A DNA stretch of 64,000 bases from Brevibacillus sp. DP1.3A. Lineage in GTDB: Bacteria > Bacillota > Bacilli > Brevibacillales > Brevibacillaceae. Shown here in pieces: positions 1 to 8,756 of this stretch. The position numbers and the translations under genes are program-made. Location: positions 6,432,501-6,496,500 of the forward strand of contig NZ_CP085876.1 of the NCBI RefSeq assembly GCF_013284245.2, given 5' to 3'. Numbering within the stretch: the stretch's first letter is position 1; each line of letters begins with the position of its first letter. A model generated the notes under the pieces. It was not told where the DNA came from. It searched no databases and worked only from the letters and a program-made list of their open reading frames with translations.

Positions 1-839
1 TCTGGCTGCCGGAAAATCTTTTGGACAAGCTCAACGAGCATGAGCTGCGCCACATCTTTTTGCATGAGCTGGCGCATTGGAAAAGACGAGATATTCCTGT
101 GAACAGCATCATGAGCGTGCTGCTGATCCTCAACTGGTTCAACCCGCTGTTATGGTACGCTGCTTCCCGTATGCGTCAGGATCAGGAAATGGCTTGTGAT
201 GCTTTGGTTTTGACTTATTTGCAGGAGACAGAGGTACCTCGCTACGGATACACCATGATCAAAATACTCGAGCTGTATGCCTGTCCCAAACAGATTCGCT
301 TCACAGCCGGGTTCTCCAGCTCCAAAAAACAGGTGAAAAGGAGAATAGAGATGATTCGTCACTTTCAAAAACGGGCTTATACGTGGACCCTATCTGGTAT
401 CGTGGTCGTCTTGGCTTTAGGCATCTTTACTTTGACCGATGAAAAAAAAGTGCTGGGGAACGAGCAGAGCTTCGTCATCCCCGCAGAAGGAACAATCAAA
501 AGCCCTATTGATCAAACAATAGGCTTGAGAATCTTAAACGACTTGAATACGCCAGTTCAGGCAGCCGCGGCCGGTAAGGTACTCAAGGCTGAGTACGATA
601 CAAAAACAGGGAAAGGCAACCAGATCATTCTGGAGCATGAAGACGGGTATCAAACCGTTTACTCTCATTTAGAAAAGCTAGAAGTCACCGCTGGCACTAC
701 TGTGACCCAAGGCCAGCTCATTGGTCTGTTGGGAAGTACGGGACGCAGCACGGGACCGCATCTTGCTTTCCAGGTTCTCGAAAATGGTATACCCGTTGAT
801 CCGATGAAGTTGTTGGTAGAGATAGAAGCTAAAGAATAA
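1..839 (+). CDS. BlaR1/MecR1-type M56 metallopeptidase fused to a degenerate M23 domain (5' end outside window)
   Basis: The reading frame is open to the window edge, so the N-terminus (normally several membrane helices) lies outside. The visible part starts with the M56 zinc motif HELAHWKRRD, then a hydrophobic segment and the downstream glutamate region (QDQEMACDAL) typical of BlaR1/MecR1 antirepressor peptidases. A membrane helix (WTLSGIVVVLALGIFTL) then leads to an extracellular LytM/M23-like domain (about the last 110 residues) with YSHLEKL and GPHLAFQV. In active M23 enzymes the metal sites are HxGxD and HxH; here the first His is missing (LRILNDLNTP) and HxH reads HLA. I infer a non-catalytic, possibly ligand- or wall-sensing domain. 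A TTG at 21 is only an internal codon. A BlaI-type repressor partner would be expected upstream, outside the window. Confidence 0.85.
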   Translation, partial: WLPENLLDKLNEHELRHIFLHELAHWKRRDIPVNSIMSVLLILNWFNPLLWYAASRMRQDQEMACDALVLTYLQETEVPRYGYTMIKILELYACPKQIRFTAGFSSSKKQVKRRIEMIRHFQKRAYTWTLSGIVVVLALGIFTLTDEKKVLGNEQSFVIPAEGTIKSPIDQTIGLRILNDLNTPVQAAAAGKVLKAEYDTKTGKGNQIILEHEDGYQTVYSHLEKLEVTAGTTVTQGQLIGLLGSTGRSTGPHLAFQVLENGIPVDPMKLLVEIEAKE

Positions 840-846
840 AGACGAA

Positions 847-873
847 AGGCCACAGAAAAAATATCTGTGGCCT
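847..873. terminator. Bidirectional intrinsic terminator hairpin
   Basis: AGGCCACAGA (847-856) pairs perfectly with TCTGTGGCCT (864-873) around an A/T loop. It lies between the convergent ends of the M56 gene (839) and the MFS gene (886). The T-rich tail is better on the minus strand, so it probably serves mainly the MFS gene. Confidence 0.75.
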
Positions 874-885
874 AACTTGTTACGC

Positions 886-2052
886 TTATTGATTCGTAGA
901 CAAATCTTGTTTGTTACCTGAAAGCACCTTGTACAGGATAAGTGCAGTCACCAAGGCAATACAACCGTTCAAATAAAAAGAGGTCGCCGCACCAAACTCT
1001 TGCCATATCCAACCGGTAAGAAGGGATGCGGGCAACAAACCAATTCCTGTAACCATCGAGTACATGCCCAGTGATGTTGCTTTCAAATCTTTCGGTGCGG
1101 AGGACGCAACCAATGACTTTTCTATTCCCTTCGTCAACGCGATATAAAAACCATACAGAATGAATAGCAACCATAAGCCTGTTATCGAACTCACCATTCC
1201 GAATCCAATATATACGAATCCATATAAGATATAGCCAACGGTTAGAATGACTTTGTGACCGAATCGATCGGAAATGGCACCTGATGTGTATGAAAACATC
1301 GAAGCAACCAAATGAAGGACTAAATACAGCAACAATACACTCGTAGCAGAAATCCCGAGATCAGTTGCTCTCAGCAATAAAAATGAATTGGACGAATTGG
1401 CAACAGTAAACAGCATAATGATCAGAAGCAATTGCTTGGTGTCGTGATTTAACTTCTTCCAGCTCGGTTTTGCTTTCGGTTCACGCGAAATCACCTTCGT
1501 ATTTTCCCGCTTCTCCTTGACGGCAAAGAGCAGGCAGAAGCCAATGCCGACCGGAATCATTGAATACAAGAAAACACTCTGGAAATCTTTATTTCCATCC
1601 ATCGTTAATAGGAGATATGCGATGCCGATTCCAATCGCCGCCCCGAGCATATCCATCATTTGATGCAAGCCAAATGAGCGTCCTTGCTTTCGTTTTCCTC
1701 CTGCTTCCGATATGATCGCATCGCGCGGAGCCGTTCGTATTCCCTTACCAGTACGATCGATCAGCTTCCAGACAAAAACACCTACCCATGAACTGGCTAT
1801 TACGAGGAATATCCTGCCGATCCCGGATAGTCCATATCCCAGTATGGCTAACGATTTTCGTTTCTTGGAACGATCGGAAACATAACCTGAAACGAACTTG
1901 AGCAAACTGGTCAGAGCCTCGGAAACCCCATCGATGATGCCAATAATCATAGGACCCGAGGAGGCAAGAAAGATCGGAATTAACGGGGTAACCATGTATG
2001 TACCCATGTCTGTGAAAAAACTGACAAAGCTAAGCAGCCATACGTTATTCAT
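886..2052 (-). CDS. MFS transporter, 12-helix type
   Basis: 388 residues, mostly hydrophobic, with the layout of a 12-helix major facilitator. The loop after helix 2 carries a recognisable motif A variant (SGYVSDRSKKRK), and the second half repeats it as SGAISDRFGHKV. GIRTAPRDAIISEAGGKRKQGRSFGLHQMMDMLGAAIG is typical of the branch of MFS proteins often annotated only as 'MFS transporter'. The ATG start lies 6 bp after the stop of the arylamine N-acetyltransferase gene, so the two are probably co-transcribed. Substrate unknown; a drug or metabolite exporter is possible. Confidence 0.85.
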   Translation of the reverse strand: MNNVWLLSFVSFFTDMGTYMVTPLIPIFLASSGPMIIGIIDGVSEALTSLLKFVSGYVSDRSKKRKSLAILGYGLSGIGRIFLVIASSWVGVFVWKLIDRTGKGIRTAPRDAIISEAGGKRKQGRSFGLHQMMDMLGAAIGIGIAYLLLTMDGNKDFQSVFLYSMIPVGIGFCLLFAVKEKRENTKVISREPKAKPSWKKLNHDTKQLLLIIMLFTVANSSNSFLLLRATDLGISATSVLLLYLVLHLVASMFSYTSGAISDRFGHKVILTVGYILYGFVYIGFGMVSSITGLWLLFILYGFYIALTKGIEKSLVASSAPKDLKATSLGMYSMVTGIGLLPASLLTGWIWQEFGAATSFYLNGCIALVTALILYKVLSGNKQDLSTNQ

Positions 2053-2058
2053 GCTTTG

Positions 2059-2835
2059 TTACAACCCAAAGTACTGTTTCGCCAGCTCTTTGAATCTCGC
2101 TTTGTCGATTTCCTCTTTGGTAACAATTCCATCCACCCATTGCGTAAAGGACGTATTCGTCAACGTAACATTGCCTCTCTCTGTAAGCTGCGTAAGCAAA
2201 GGGCTTTTGTTGAAGGGTGACTGTTCATGGTCAGCGATAATCGTCTGAATCTCGTTTAATTCCATTTCATCCGTCACCAGCTTCTGCGAATCAAACGTAT
2301 AACCGATCCGCCAGTCCGTATCCTTGTGCCGCAGCTTCATTTCGAGTACATAATCACCATACTCCGTCTGCTCTTTCTTGATCCGAAACTCACCATTACG
2401 TGAAGAGACGGTCTCTCCGGTTAACGGAACAGGCTTCAACGGCAGATTCGAACCAAACCCCGTATCGAGCAAATACGTTTGTCCCTCATGTGTAAGTAAA
2501 ATCGTGGCATGTGTTCGACCAATCGTGTAATACTCGCCAACGTCATGCCTGTAAACAACTCCACGAATCAGATGAGCATCAAAGCCATTTTCTAGCAAGA
2601 AGAAATACAGCATCAGATTGAGCTCGTAGCAAAGACCGCCTTCGTTTCTGAGCAGTATCTTCTCCATAACGGACTGTCTGGAGATTACGCTCGTTCGCTC
2701 TTCCACAATGCACAGGTTTTCAAAAGGAATCGCCAATGCTGTCAGATCAAGGAGGCGATCCAATGTATCGAACGTAATCGTTTCATTTTCTGGCATGCCG
2801 ATTCTTTTCCGAAATAAGGAATTCAGTTCACTCAC
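2059..2835 (-). CDS. nat: Arylamine N-acetyltransferase
   Basis: Cytosolic enzyme transferring acetyl from acetyl-CoA to arylamines or hydrazines. The Cys-His-Asp triad is visible: NEGGLCYELN (Cys about 69), RTHATILL (His about 109) and LLDTGFG (Asp about 124). Length of about 258 residues fits bacterial NATs. The frame is open to a GTG at 2850, but that start is embedded in a strong ribosome site (GGGGGAAG), so I place the start at the GTG at 2835 (product MSELNSLFRKR). It ends 6 bp before the MFS gene; the pair could modify and export aromatic amines, which is inference. Confidence 0.9.
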   Translation of the reverse strand: MSELNSLFRKRIGMPENETITFDTLDRLLDLTALAIPFENLCIVEERTSVISRQSVMEKILLRNEGGLCYELNLMLYFFLLENGFDAHLIRGVVYRHDVGEYYTIGRTHATILLTHEGQTYLLDTGFGSNLPLKPVPLTGETVSSRNGEFRIKKEQTEYGDYVLEMKLRHKDTDWRIGYTFDSQKLVTDEMELNEIQTIIADHEQSPFNKSPLLTQLTERGNVTLTNTSFTQWVDGIVTKEEIDKARFKELAKQYFGL

Positions 2836-2894
2836 GCTTCTTCCCCCCACATCGTTTCTCCCACAAGTTTACACCAAGCTCCTGCCTGAATTCC

Positions 2895-4649
2895 TTAAAT
2901 ACCGAGCAGCTTTAGCTTCCGATACAAGGTGCGTAGCCCAATCCCGAGTTCTTCTGCTACCCGCTGCTTTCCTTTCAAATCACTGCCGTGCTTTTGCAGC
3001 GAAGCGCGAATGGCGTCTGCTTGTGCATCGGCGACCCTCGCTTTGATAGCTGGACCTGAATGTAATGGAGCCACTGGAGGACGAGCGCGAAGGCGCGGAG
3101 GCAAGCTGTCCGCAGTCAGAACCGCGTCTTGCTCCATGTTCATGGCGTACTCGATGGCGTTTTCCAGCTCCCGCACATTGCCCGGCCAGTGATAGTGCGT
3201 GAGCAGGTTGATCGCCTCTCGTGCTATTCCGAAGAAGGTGCGTCCTGCTTGCTCTCCGTACTTCTCCATAAATGAAACGGCCAAGAGCTCAATGTCTTCC
3301 TTGCGCTCTGCGAGAGACGGGACGTGCATTGGAATGACGTTCAACCGATAGTACAAGTCGGCACGAAACGCTTTTTTCTCCACGAGCTCCTCCAGATTCT
3401 GGTTCGTCGCCGCGATGATTCGTACATTGATGGGAAACGACCGTGTGCCGCCGATGCGTTCCACGACCTTTTCCTGCAAGACGCGCAGCAGCTTTACTTG
3501 CAACGAGAGCGGCATATCGCCGATTTCATCCAGAAACAGCGTACCTCCCTCTGCCATTTCGAACCGTCCTGGCTTTCCTCCCTTTTTGGCTCCAGTAAAC
3601 GCACCGTCCTCGTAACCGAACAATTCGCTTTCGAACAAATTTTCCGGAATGCTGGCACAATTGATGGCGACAAACGGGTAGTAAGCGCGCGTGCTTGCCT
3701 CGTGAATCGCTTTTGCCAGATGTCCTTTGCCTGTTCCTGTTTCGCCAGTAATCAGTACCGTGGAGCTGCTGTTACCGATTTTCATCGCCATTTCTTTGAC
3801 CTGCTTGATGGCTGAGCTGTTTCCTACGATTTGAGCAAGGCTATCCTCTTTGCCAGACGAACGGCTCCCTTGATGATCCATCAAACGCGGAACGGATAGC
3901 GATCCCCTCTGCACGCGGAGCACGCCGCCAATGAGCTGATTGTTGACGATGATCGGCGTGGCCTCGGTCGGAGCATCCAGCTTGTCAACGAGACAATTGG
4001 CGATCGGCAAAGAATGTGCGGCCAGCCCGGATAATGACGGCAGTAGCATCCGTGAAACCTCCGCTGGCAGCAGCTCATGCTGGGACAGCAATCTACGTGC
4101 GCTGGCGTTCGTGTGAATGACATTGCCACTTCGGTCAAATGTGAAATACGCATCGGTAACGGTATCGAGCGCTCCCTCCAACAGCCGCATAGAGTCATCA
4201 GACGATTCGATCTGTCTCACCGCATGGGACTGTACAATCGCCGTAATCATCTCGCTGACTTCTGTCAGGATTTGCTGGTATCTCTCTGTATGCTTGGATA
4301 GGCGATTTTGACCTTCCTTCGTAAAGGATGTGAGGGAAACGACCCCGATTGCATGATTGGCTACTTTAATAGAAGAGAGCAGCTCGACTTTGGCGGGGCA
4401 GCTGTCGAGAAAACGGCATCCTTTGCACATTTCCATGGAGCCAGGTTTGTCTACCACATACTGCCCTTTTGCCAGCACGAATTCAATCGAGGGCACATGC
4501 ACATTTTCGCCTTTTTGTTTCAAGTAGCGCTCCGTACTCACGACCAAGAGGCCGCGCTCGTTAATCACCGCAGCATCCACGTTCAATATATCTGAAATAC
4601 TTGTAATGACCTTTTCGATGGCTGGTTTGCACAGATCCAACGAAACCAT
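2895..4649 (-). CDS. Sigma-54-dependent transcriptional activator (enhancer-binding protein) with Cys-rich sensor domain
   Basis: 584 residues in three parts. Residues 1-140 form a GAF-like sensor with a Cys cluster (C75, C78, C84 in CKGCRFLDSCP); about 150-245 is PAS-like; about 270-505 is the AAA+ domain with Walker A GETGTGKG (302-309), the sigma-54 contact loop GAFTGA (349-354) and Walker B LFLDEIGD; about 540-584 is a Fis-type helix-turn-helix. The Cys cluster suggests a metal, Fe-S or redox input, which is inference. The gene is divergent from the SDR/gcvP-like operon, whose promoter is a near-perfect -24/-12 site, so it very probably activates that operon. PrdR-like regulators of amino acid catabolism have a similar architecture. 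Confidence 0.92.
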   Translation of the reverse strand: MVSLDLCKPAIEKVITSISDILNVDAAVINERGLLVVSTERYLKQKGENVHVPSIEFVLAKGQYVVDKPGSMEMCKGCRFLDSCPAKVELLSSIKVANHAIGVVSLTSFTKEGQNRLSKHTERYQQILTEVSEMITAIVQSHAVRQIESSDDSMRLLEGALDTVTDAYFTFDRSGNVIHTNASARRLLSQHELLPAEVSRMLLPSLSGLAAHSLPIANCLVDKLDAPTEATPIIVNNQLIGGVLRVQRGSLSVPRLMDHQGSRSSGKEDSLAQIVGNSSAIKQVKEMAMKIGNSSSTVLITGETGTGKGHLAKAIHEASTRAYYPFVAINCASIPENLFESELFGYEDGAFTGAKKGGKPGRFEMAEGGTLFLDEIGDMPLSLQVKLLRVLQEKVVERIGGTRSFPINVRIIAATNQNLEELVEKKAFRADLYYRLNVIPMHVPSLAERKEDIELLAVSFMEKYGEQAGRTFFGIAREAINLLTHYHWPGNVRELENAIEYAMNMEQDAVLTADSLPPRLRARPPVAPLHSGPAIKARVADAQADAIRASLQKHGSDLKGKQRVAEELGIGLRTLYRKLKLLGI

Positions 4650-4736
4650 GGATATCCTCCCTGCTTATTGTCCTTGCTCTCTATTTTATGAAATATTTAG
4701 ATAGTTCACAAACATTTTACCACTGATGTTTGCCAA

Positions 4737-4752
4737 CAATGACAACTCATTG
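4737..4752. promoter_or_regulatory. Candidate upstream activator site (inverted repeat)
   Basis: CAATGA-CAAC-TCATTG is a perfect 6-bp inverted repeat about 110 bp upstream of the -24 element, the usual distance for a sigma-54 enhancer site. A second looser pair, TGACAA (4740-4745) and TTGTCA (4759-4764), overlaps it. Assignment to the activator at 2895-4649 is inference. Confidence 0.5.
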
Positions 4753-4861
4753 CCACTTTTGTCACCGCCATGACGGTACGAGACACAGTCGGAACCTCGT
4801 AAAATCAACTTTTCTTGCGATCCAGCAAGGAACATGTTACCCGGCGGGATTCACTCCGCAC

Positions 4862-4878
4862 TTGGCACAGTGATTGCA
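4862..4878 (+). promoter_or_regulatory. Sigma-54 (RpoN/SigL) -24/-12 promoter
   Basis: TTGGCAC-AGTGA-TTGCA matches the consensus TTGGCAC-N5-TTGCA at every position, including the invariant GG and GC with correct spacing. It lies 35 bp before the SDR start, with a ribosome site (AGGGGGAG) in between, and faces away from the activator gene. Confidence 0.93.
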
Positions 4879-4912
4879 ATATAAACTTTTCAACTAGGGG
4901 GAGTGATCAACC

Positions 4913-5695
4913 ATGGTAAACACGAATGAGGTATTCCATTTGCAAGGAAAGGTAGCCTTGGTGACAGGTGCTGCTTCCGGTATCGGACTTGCAACAGCGA
5001 AACGACTGGCCCAATTCGGAGTAAACGTCATGCTGCTTGATATCAACGAGGAGCTCGGAAAAAAGGCGGCACAAGAAATCGTAGCCGAGGGCGGGTCAGC
5101 CCGTTATTTTACATGCAATGTAGTTTCCCAACAGGATTGTCGTGAGGTAACGCAAGCGATCGAGGAAGCGTACGGTCGCATCGATATTTTATTCAACAAT
5201 GCAGGCGTGATCAGAAGAAAGACGGTCGTCGAGCTGGAAGAGGACGATTGGGATCTGGTCGTCGACGTCTCCTTGAAGGGTGCTTACAACCTCTCCAAGT
5301 TCGTCATTCCTGTCATGGCGAAAACAGGCGGCGGCAGCATTATTAACACAGGCTCTGGCTGGGGCCTCAAGGGCGGTGACAAGGCGGCGGCCTACTGCGC
5401 GGCAAAAGCAGGCGTCGTCAACCTGACGCGGGCAATGGCGATTGACCACGGTCCAGAAAACATCCGTGTGAATTGCGTGTCACCCGGCGATACCGACACA
5501 CCTCTGTTGCGTGAAGAAGCGCGCCAGCTGGAAAAGGAAGAAGGAGCATTCCTCGTCTCCTCCGCCCAAGGACGCCCGCTGGAGCGTCTCGGTTCTCCGC
5601 AAGATATTGCCAATGCTGTCCTGTTCTTTGCCAGCGATCTGTCATCCTGGGTGACGGGTTCCGTACTGGTCGTCGACGGCGGCGGTTTGGCTTAA
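4913..5695 (+). CDS. SDR family NAD(P)-dependent oxidoreductase
   Basis: 260-residue classical short-chain dehydrogenase/reductase. Cofactor motif TGAASGIG, an Asp after the second strand (VMLLDIN) that favours NAD over NADP, NNAG, and the active site Ser (NTGSGWG) with YCAAK. The C-terminus VTGSVLVVDGGG is typical. It is the first gene behind the sigma-54 promoter and is followed after 52 bp by the gcvPA-like gene, so it presumably oxidises a hydroxyl compound linked to the amino acid handled by the next two proteins. The substrate cannot be read from sequence. Confidence 0.9.
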   Translation: MVNTNEVFHLQGKVALVTGAASGIGLATAKRLAQFGVNVMLLDINEELGKKAAQEIVAEGGSARYFTCNVVSQQDCREVTQAIEEAYGRIDILFNNAGVIRRKTVVELEEDDWDLVVDVSLKGAYNLSKFVIPVMAKTGGGSIINTGSGWGLKGGDKAAAYCAAKAGVVNLTRAMAIDHGPENIRVNCVSPGDTDTPLLREEARQLEKEEGAFLVSSAQGRPLERLGSPQDIANAVLFFASDLSSWVTGSVLVVDGGGLA

Positions 5696-5747
5696 TTGAT
5701 CGTTACCCCGACTGAATATTCCAACGAAGAGATGGAGGAACCATGAG

Positions 5748-7133
5748 ATGAGCGTACAGCGTTATGCCCACCCGTATATTCCGAATTCTGCACCTGAAGT
5801 CAAAGAGAAAATGCTTACCGAAATCGGCTTTTCCAGCATCGAGGATATCTATGCCGACATTCCCGGGGAGCTGCGCCTAAAAGAAAAAATGAACATCCCG
5901 AAAGCTTTGACTGAATACGAGCTGGAGCGCCACGTCAACCAGCTGATGAACAAAAACAAAACGACGAAAGAAAATATCAGCTTCCTCGGCGCAGGCTGCT
6001 GGCCCCATTTTGTTCCGGCTGTCTGTGATGAAATCAACTCCCGCGCGGAGTTTTTGACGGCGTATGCTGGTGAGCCTTACGAAGACAAGGGGCGCTTTCA
6101 GGCGTTGTTCGAGTACCAAAGCCTCGTAGCTGAGCTGGTCGATATGGATGTCGTGAACGTTCCGACCTTTGACTGGGCACAGGCTGCTTCTACTGCTCTG
6201 CGCATGGCAGCACGTATCACAAAACGCACAGAGCTCCTGATCTCGAAAAATATCCATCCCGACAAGCTCTTGATCATCAAAAACTATACGTCTCCTGATC
6301 TTACTGTCACCTTGATCGATTTTGAGAACGAAACAGGCAGACTTGACCTGCATGATCTAAAAGCAAAGCTCAGTGTAGATACAGCAGCGGTTTACTTCGA
6401 AAACCCGACCTTCCTCGGCTCCGTGGAAGTAAACGGACAGATGATTGCGGACTTGGCTCATGCAGCCGGTGCCATTTGCGTAGTCGGCATCGATCCCATC
6501 TCTCTCGGCGTGATGGAAGCTCCAGCGAATTACGGCGCGGACATCGTGTGCGGAGATTTGCAGCCGCTTGGCGTACACATGCATTACGGCGGCGGCCAAT
6601 CCGGCTTTATCGCGACGCATGACGATCCGACCTTCGTCATGGAATATCCGTCCCGCTTGTTCGGAATCGCACCGACAGAGGTCGAAGGCGAATACGGCTT
6701 CGGAGACGTCGCGTACGACCGCACCTCTTTTGCCAAACGTGAAAAAGGCAAGGAGTCCGTCGGAACACAAACCGCGCTATGGGGCATTACCGCAGGCGTG
6801 TACTTGGCGACAATGGGCCCTGTGGGCATGGAAGAAGTCGGGCAAGGCATCATGCAGCGCTCCCAATACGCAGCCAAGCAGCTCTCTTCCATTCCCGGGG
6901 TCGAGGCCAAATTCGCCGCTCCTTTCTTCAAGGAGTTCGTGATCGACTTCTCGCAAACAGGCAAAACCGTCAAAGACATCAACGCTGCACTTCTCGCCAA
7001 AGGAATTTTCGGCGGAGTTGATTTGACCGAACACTACCCCGAATTGGGTCAATGTGCGCTCTACTGCGTCACGGAGGTTCATACCCAGGAGGATATTGAT
7101 ACGCTCGTCACTGCCATCACAAGCATTTTGTAA
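5748..7133 (+). CDS. Glycine decarboxylase (P-protein) subunit 1-like, divergent GcvPA paralogue
   Basis: 461 residues, the normal length of GcvPA, the non-PLP half of the two-subunit P-protein. It keeps the framework (HPYIPNSAPEVKEKML near the start, NIPKALTEYELERHV, FLGAG, ALFEYQSLVAELVDMDVVN, and a C-terminal small domain). Segments strongly conserved in canonical GcvPA are altered: the region usually like TAYTPYQPE(I/V)SQG reads TAYAGEPYEDKGR, and FLGAG is followed by CWPHFVP instead of the usual Y-D-H-Y type sequence. These changes suggest a diverged substrate or partner. ATG at 5748 has GGAGG 9 bp upstream. No gcvT or gcvH is adjacent. Confidence 0.8.
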   Translation: MSVQRYAHPYIPNSAPEVKEKMLTEIGFSSIEDIYADIPGELRLKEKMNIPKALTEYELERHVNQLMNKNKTTKENISFLGAGCWPHFVPAVCDEINSRAEFLTAYAGEPYEDKGRFQALFEYQSLVAELVDMDVVNVPTFDWAQAASTALRMAARITKRTELLISKNIHPDKLLIIKNYTSPDLTVTLIDFENETGRLDLHDLKAKLSVDTAAVYFENPTFLGSVEVNGQMIADLAHAAGAICVVGIDPISLGVMEAPANYGADIVCGDLQPLGVHMHYGGGQSGFIATHDDPTFVMEYPSRLFGIAPTEVEGEYGFGDVAYDRTSFAKREKGKESVGTQTALWGITAGVYLATMGPVGMEEVGQGIMQRSQYAAKQLSSIPGVEAKFAAPFFKEFVIDFSQTGKTVKDINAALLAKGIFGGVDLTEHYPELGQCALYCVTEVHTQEDIDTLVTAITSIL

Positions 7134-7157
7134 AAACGAAAAAGGAGGAAACCGACC

Positions 7158-8747
7158 ATGAAAACATCCGAAGGAACAATCGACAAAATGAAACGGATTC
7201 CGAGAGACCATAAGGTACGCCGCTTCCACCAAGCAAAGTGGGATGAGCCTGTCATTTTCGAGCTGAGCCAGCCCGGTGAGCGTGGCGTCGAGGTACCACC
7301 CGTCGAGCCACTAATCGTGGAGACCGTTGGCGATGGCATCTCTTCGCTGCCAGACAGCTTGCGCCGGAAAAAACGGCCGAATCTTCCCGAGATCAGTCAG
7401 TACCGCGTGATCCGTCATTACTCCCGCATTTCGCAGGAGGTTCTAGGGTCGGATTTCAACGTAGAGATCGGGCAAGGCACCTGCACGATGAAATACTCCC
7501 CGAAAATCAATGAACGCTTCGTGCGCTCACCGAAAATGGCGGAGCTGCATCCGCTGCAAGACGAGTCCACTGTCCAAGGGATGCTGGAGATGACGTATCG
7601 CCTCGATCTGTACCTGCGCGAGATTTCGGGAATGGACAAATTCTCGTTCCAACCAGGCAGCGGCACACAGGCATTGTTTACCCAAGCCTCTATCGTGCGC
7701 AAATACCACGAATCTCGCGGCGAAGGGGAGCAGCGCAACGAGTTTATTACCACCCATTTTTCCCACCCGTCCCAAGCCGCAACGGCAGCAGTCAAAGGTT
7801 TCAAAATCATTTATGTACCTGCCGACGAAAACGGCTACCCTGATCTAGAAGCGCTAAAGGGCCTCGTCTCGGAGCGAACCGCTGCCTTTGCCGTAGCGAA
7901 TCCAGAGGATACAGGCATTTACAACTCCCGCATCAAGGAGTTCACAGACGTCGTCCACGCCGCAGGGGGGCTGTGCTGCTATGACCAAGCAAACGCCAAC
8001 GGCTTGCTCGGCATTACCCGCGCGCTGGAAGCAGGCTTTGACATGTGCTTCTTCAACCTGCACAAAACCTTCTCCGTCCCACACGCTTGCGGCGGACCTG
8101 CAACAGGTGCCATCGGTGTCACTGCCGAGCTTGCGCCATTCCTGCCAGGACCGATCGTAGATTTCGACGGAGAGCGTTACTTCTATAAGCGTGATTTGAA
8201 AAATAGCATCGGGAAAGTCCGCAGCTTTTACGGCGTACCCCCTGCTGTCCTGCGCTCCTACGCTTGGGTCCGTGCACTTGGTGCTGACGGCTTGAAAGAA
8301 GTTGCCGAAATCGCTTGCCTCAACAACAACTATCTCTATCACAAAATCCTGCAAATCCGCGGCGCGAGCGCGCCCTATATACAAGGCCGCCGCCTGGAGC
8401 AGGTTCGCTATAGCTGGCAGCAGTTAAAAGAAGACACGGGGGTCACGACATACGATGTTCAGCGCCGCATGGTCGACTTTGCCCACCATTACTGGACCAG
8501 TCACCACCCGTACGTTGTGCCGGAGCCGTTTACGCTGGAACCGACGGAGTCCTATTCCATGGCAGAGCTCGACGAATACGTCGCGGCACTGGCCCATATC
8601 TCACAGGAAGCTTATGAGAATCCGGAGATCGTCAAAACAGCGCCGCACAATAGTACAGGTCACCGTGTCCTAGAGTCCGTGCTCGATGATCCTGATCAAT
8701 GGTGCATCACATGGAGAGCTTATTTGAAAAAGACGGCACAAGGTTAA
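7158..8747 (+). CDS. Glycine decarboxylase (P-protein) subunit 2-like, divergent GcvPB paralogue
   Basis: 529 residues, the PLP-binding half of a two-subunit P-protein. The Schiff-base lysine is K303 in FNLHKTFSVPH. Canonical GcvPB continues with a glycine-rich loop of the type GGGGPG; here it reads ACGGPATGAIGV, a change next to the cofactor. Other family signatures remain (GQGTCTMKYSPKINE, FQPGSGTQALFTQASI, CYDQANANGLLGI). The AAGGAGGAAACC ribosome site and 24-bp gap show translation as a unit with the gcvPA-like gene. The true substrate may be glycine or a related small amino acid. A terminator follows at 8757. Confidence 0.82.
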   Translation: MKTSEGTIDKMKRIPRDHKVRRFHQAKWDEPVIFELSQPGERGVEVPPVEPLIVETVGDGISSLPDSLRRKKRPNLPEISQYRVIRHYSRISQEVLGSDFNVEIGQGTCTMKYSPKINERFVRSPKMAELHPLQDESTVQGMLEMTYRLDLYLREISGMDKFSFQPGSGTQALFTQASIVRKYHESRGEGEQRNEFITTHFSHPSQAATAAVKGFKIIYVPADENGYPDLEALKGLVSERTAAFAVANPEDTGIYNSRIKEFTDVVHAAGGLCCYDQANANGLLGITRALEAGFDMCFFNLHKTFSVPHACGGPATGAIGVTAELAPFLPGPIVDFDGERYFYKRDLKNSIGKVRSFYGVPPAVLRSYAWVRALGADGLKEVAEIACLNNNYLYHKILQIRGASAPYIQGRRLEQVRYSWQQLKEDTGVTTYDVQRRMVDFAHHYWTSHHPYVVPEPFTLEPTESYSMAELDEYVAALAHISQEAYENPEIVKTAPHNSTGHRVLESVLDDPDQWCITWRAYLKKTAQG

Positions 8748-8756
8748 AAAGAAAGA

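Noticed and set aside
4879..4912. Possible glycine riboswitch before the gcvP-like operon
   Set aside because: The leader between the sigma-54 promoter and the start codon is only about 25 nt, too short for any known riboswitch.
5877..6353. Minus-strand open frame inside the gcvPA-like gene
   Set aside because: No ribosome site, no recognisable protein features; codon-bias shadow.
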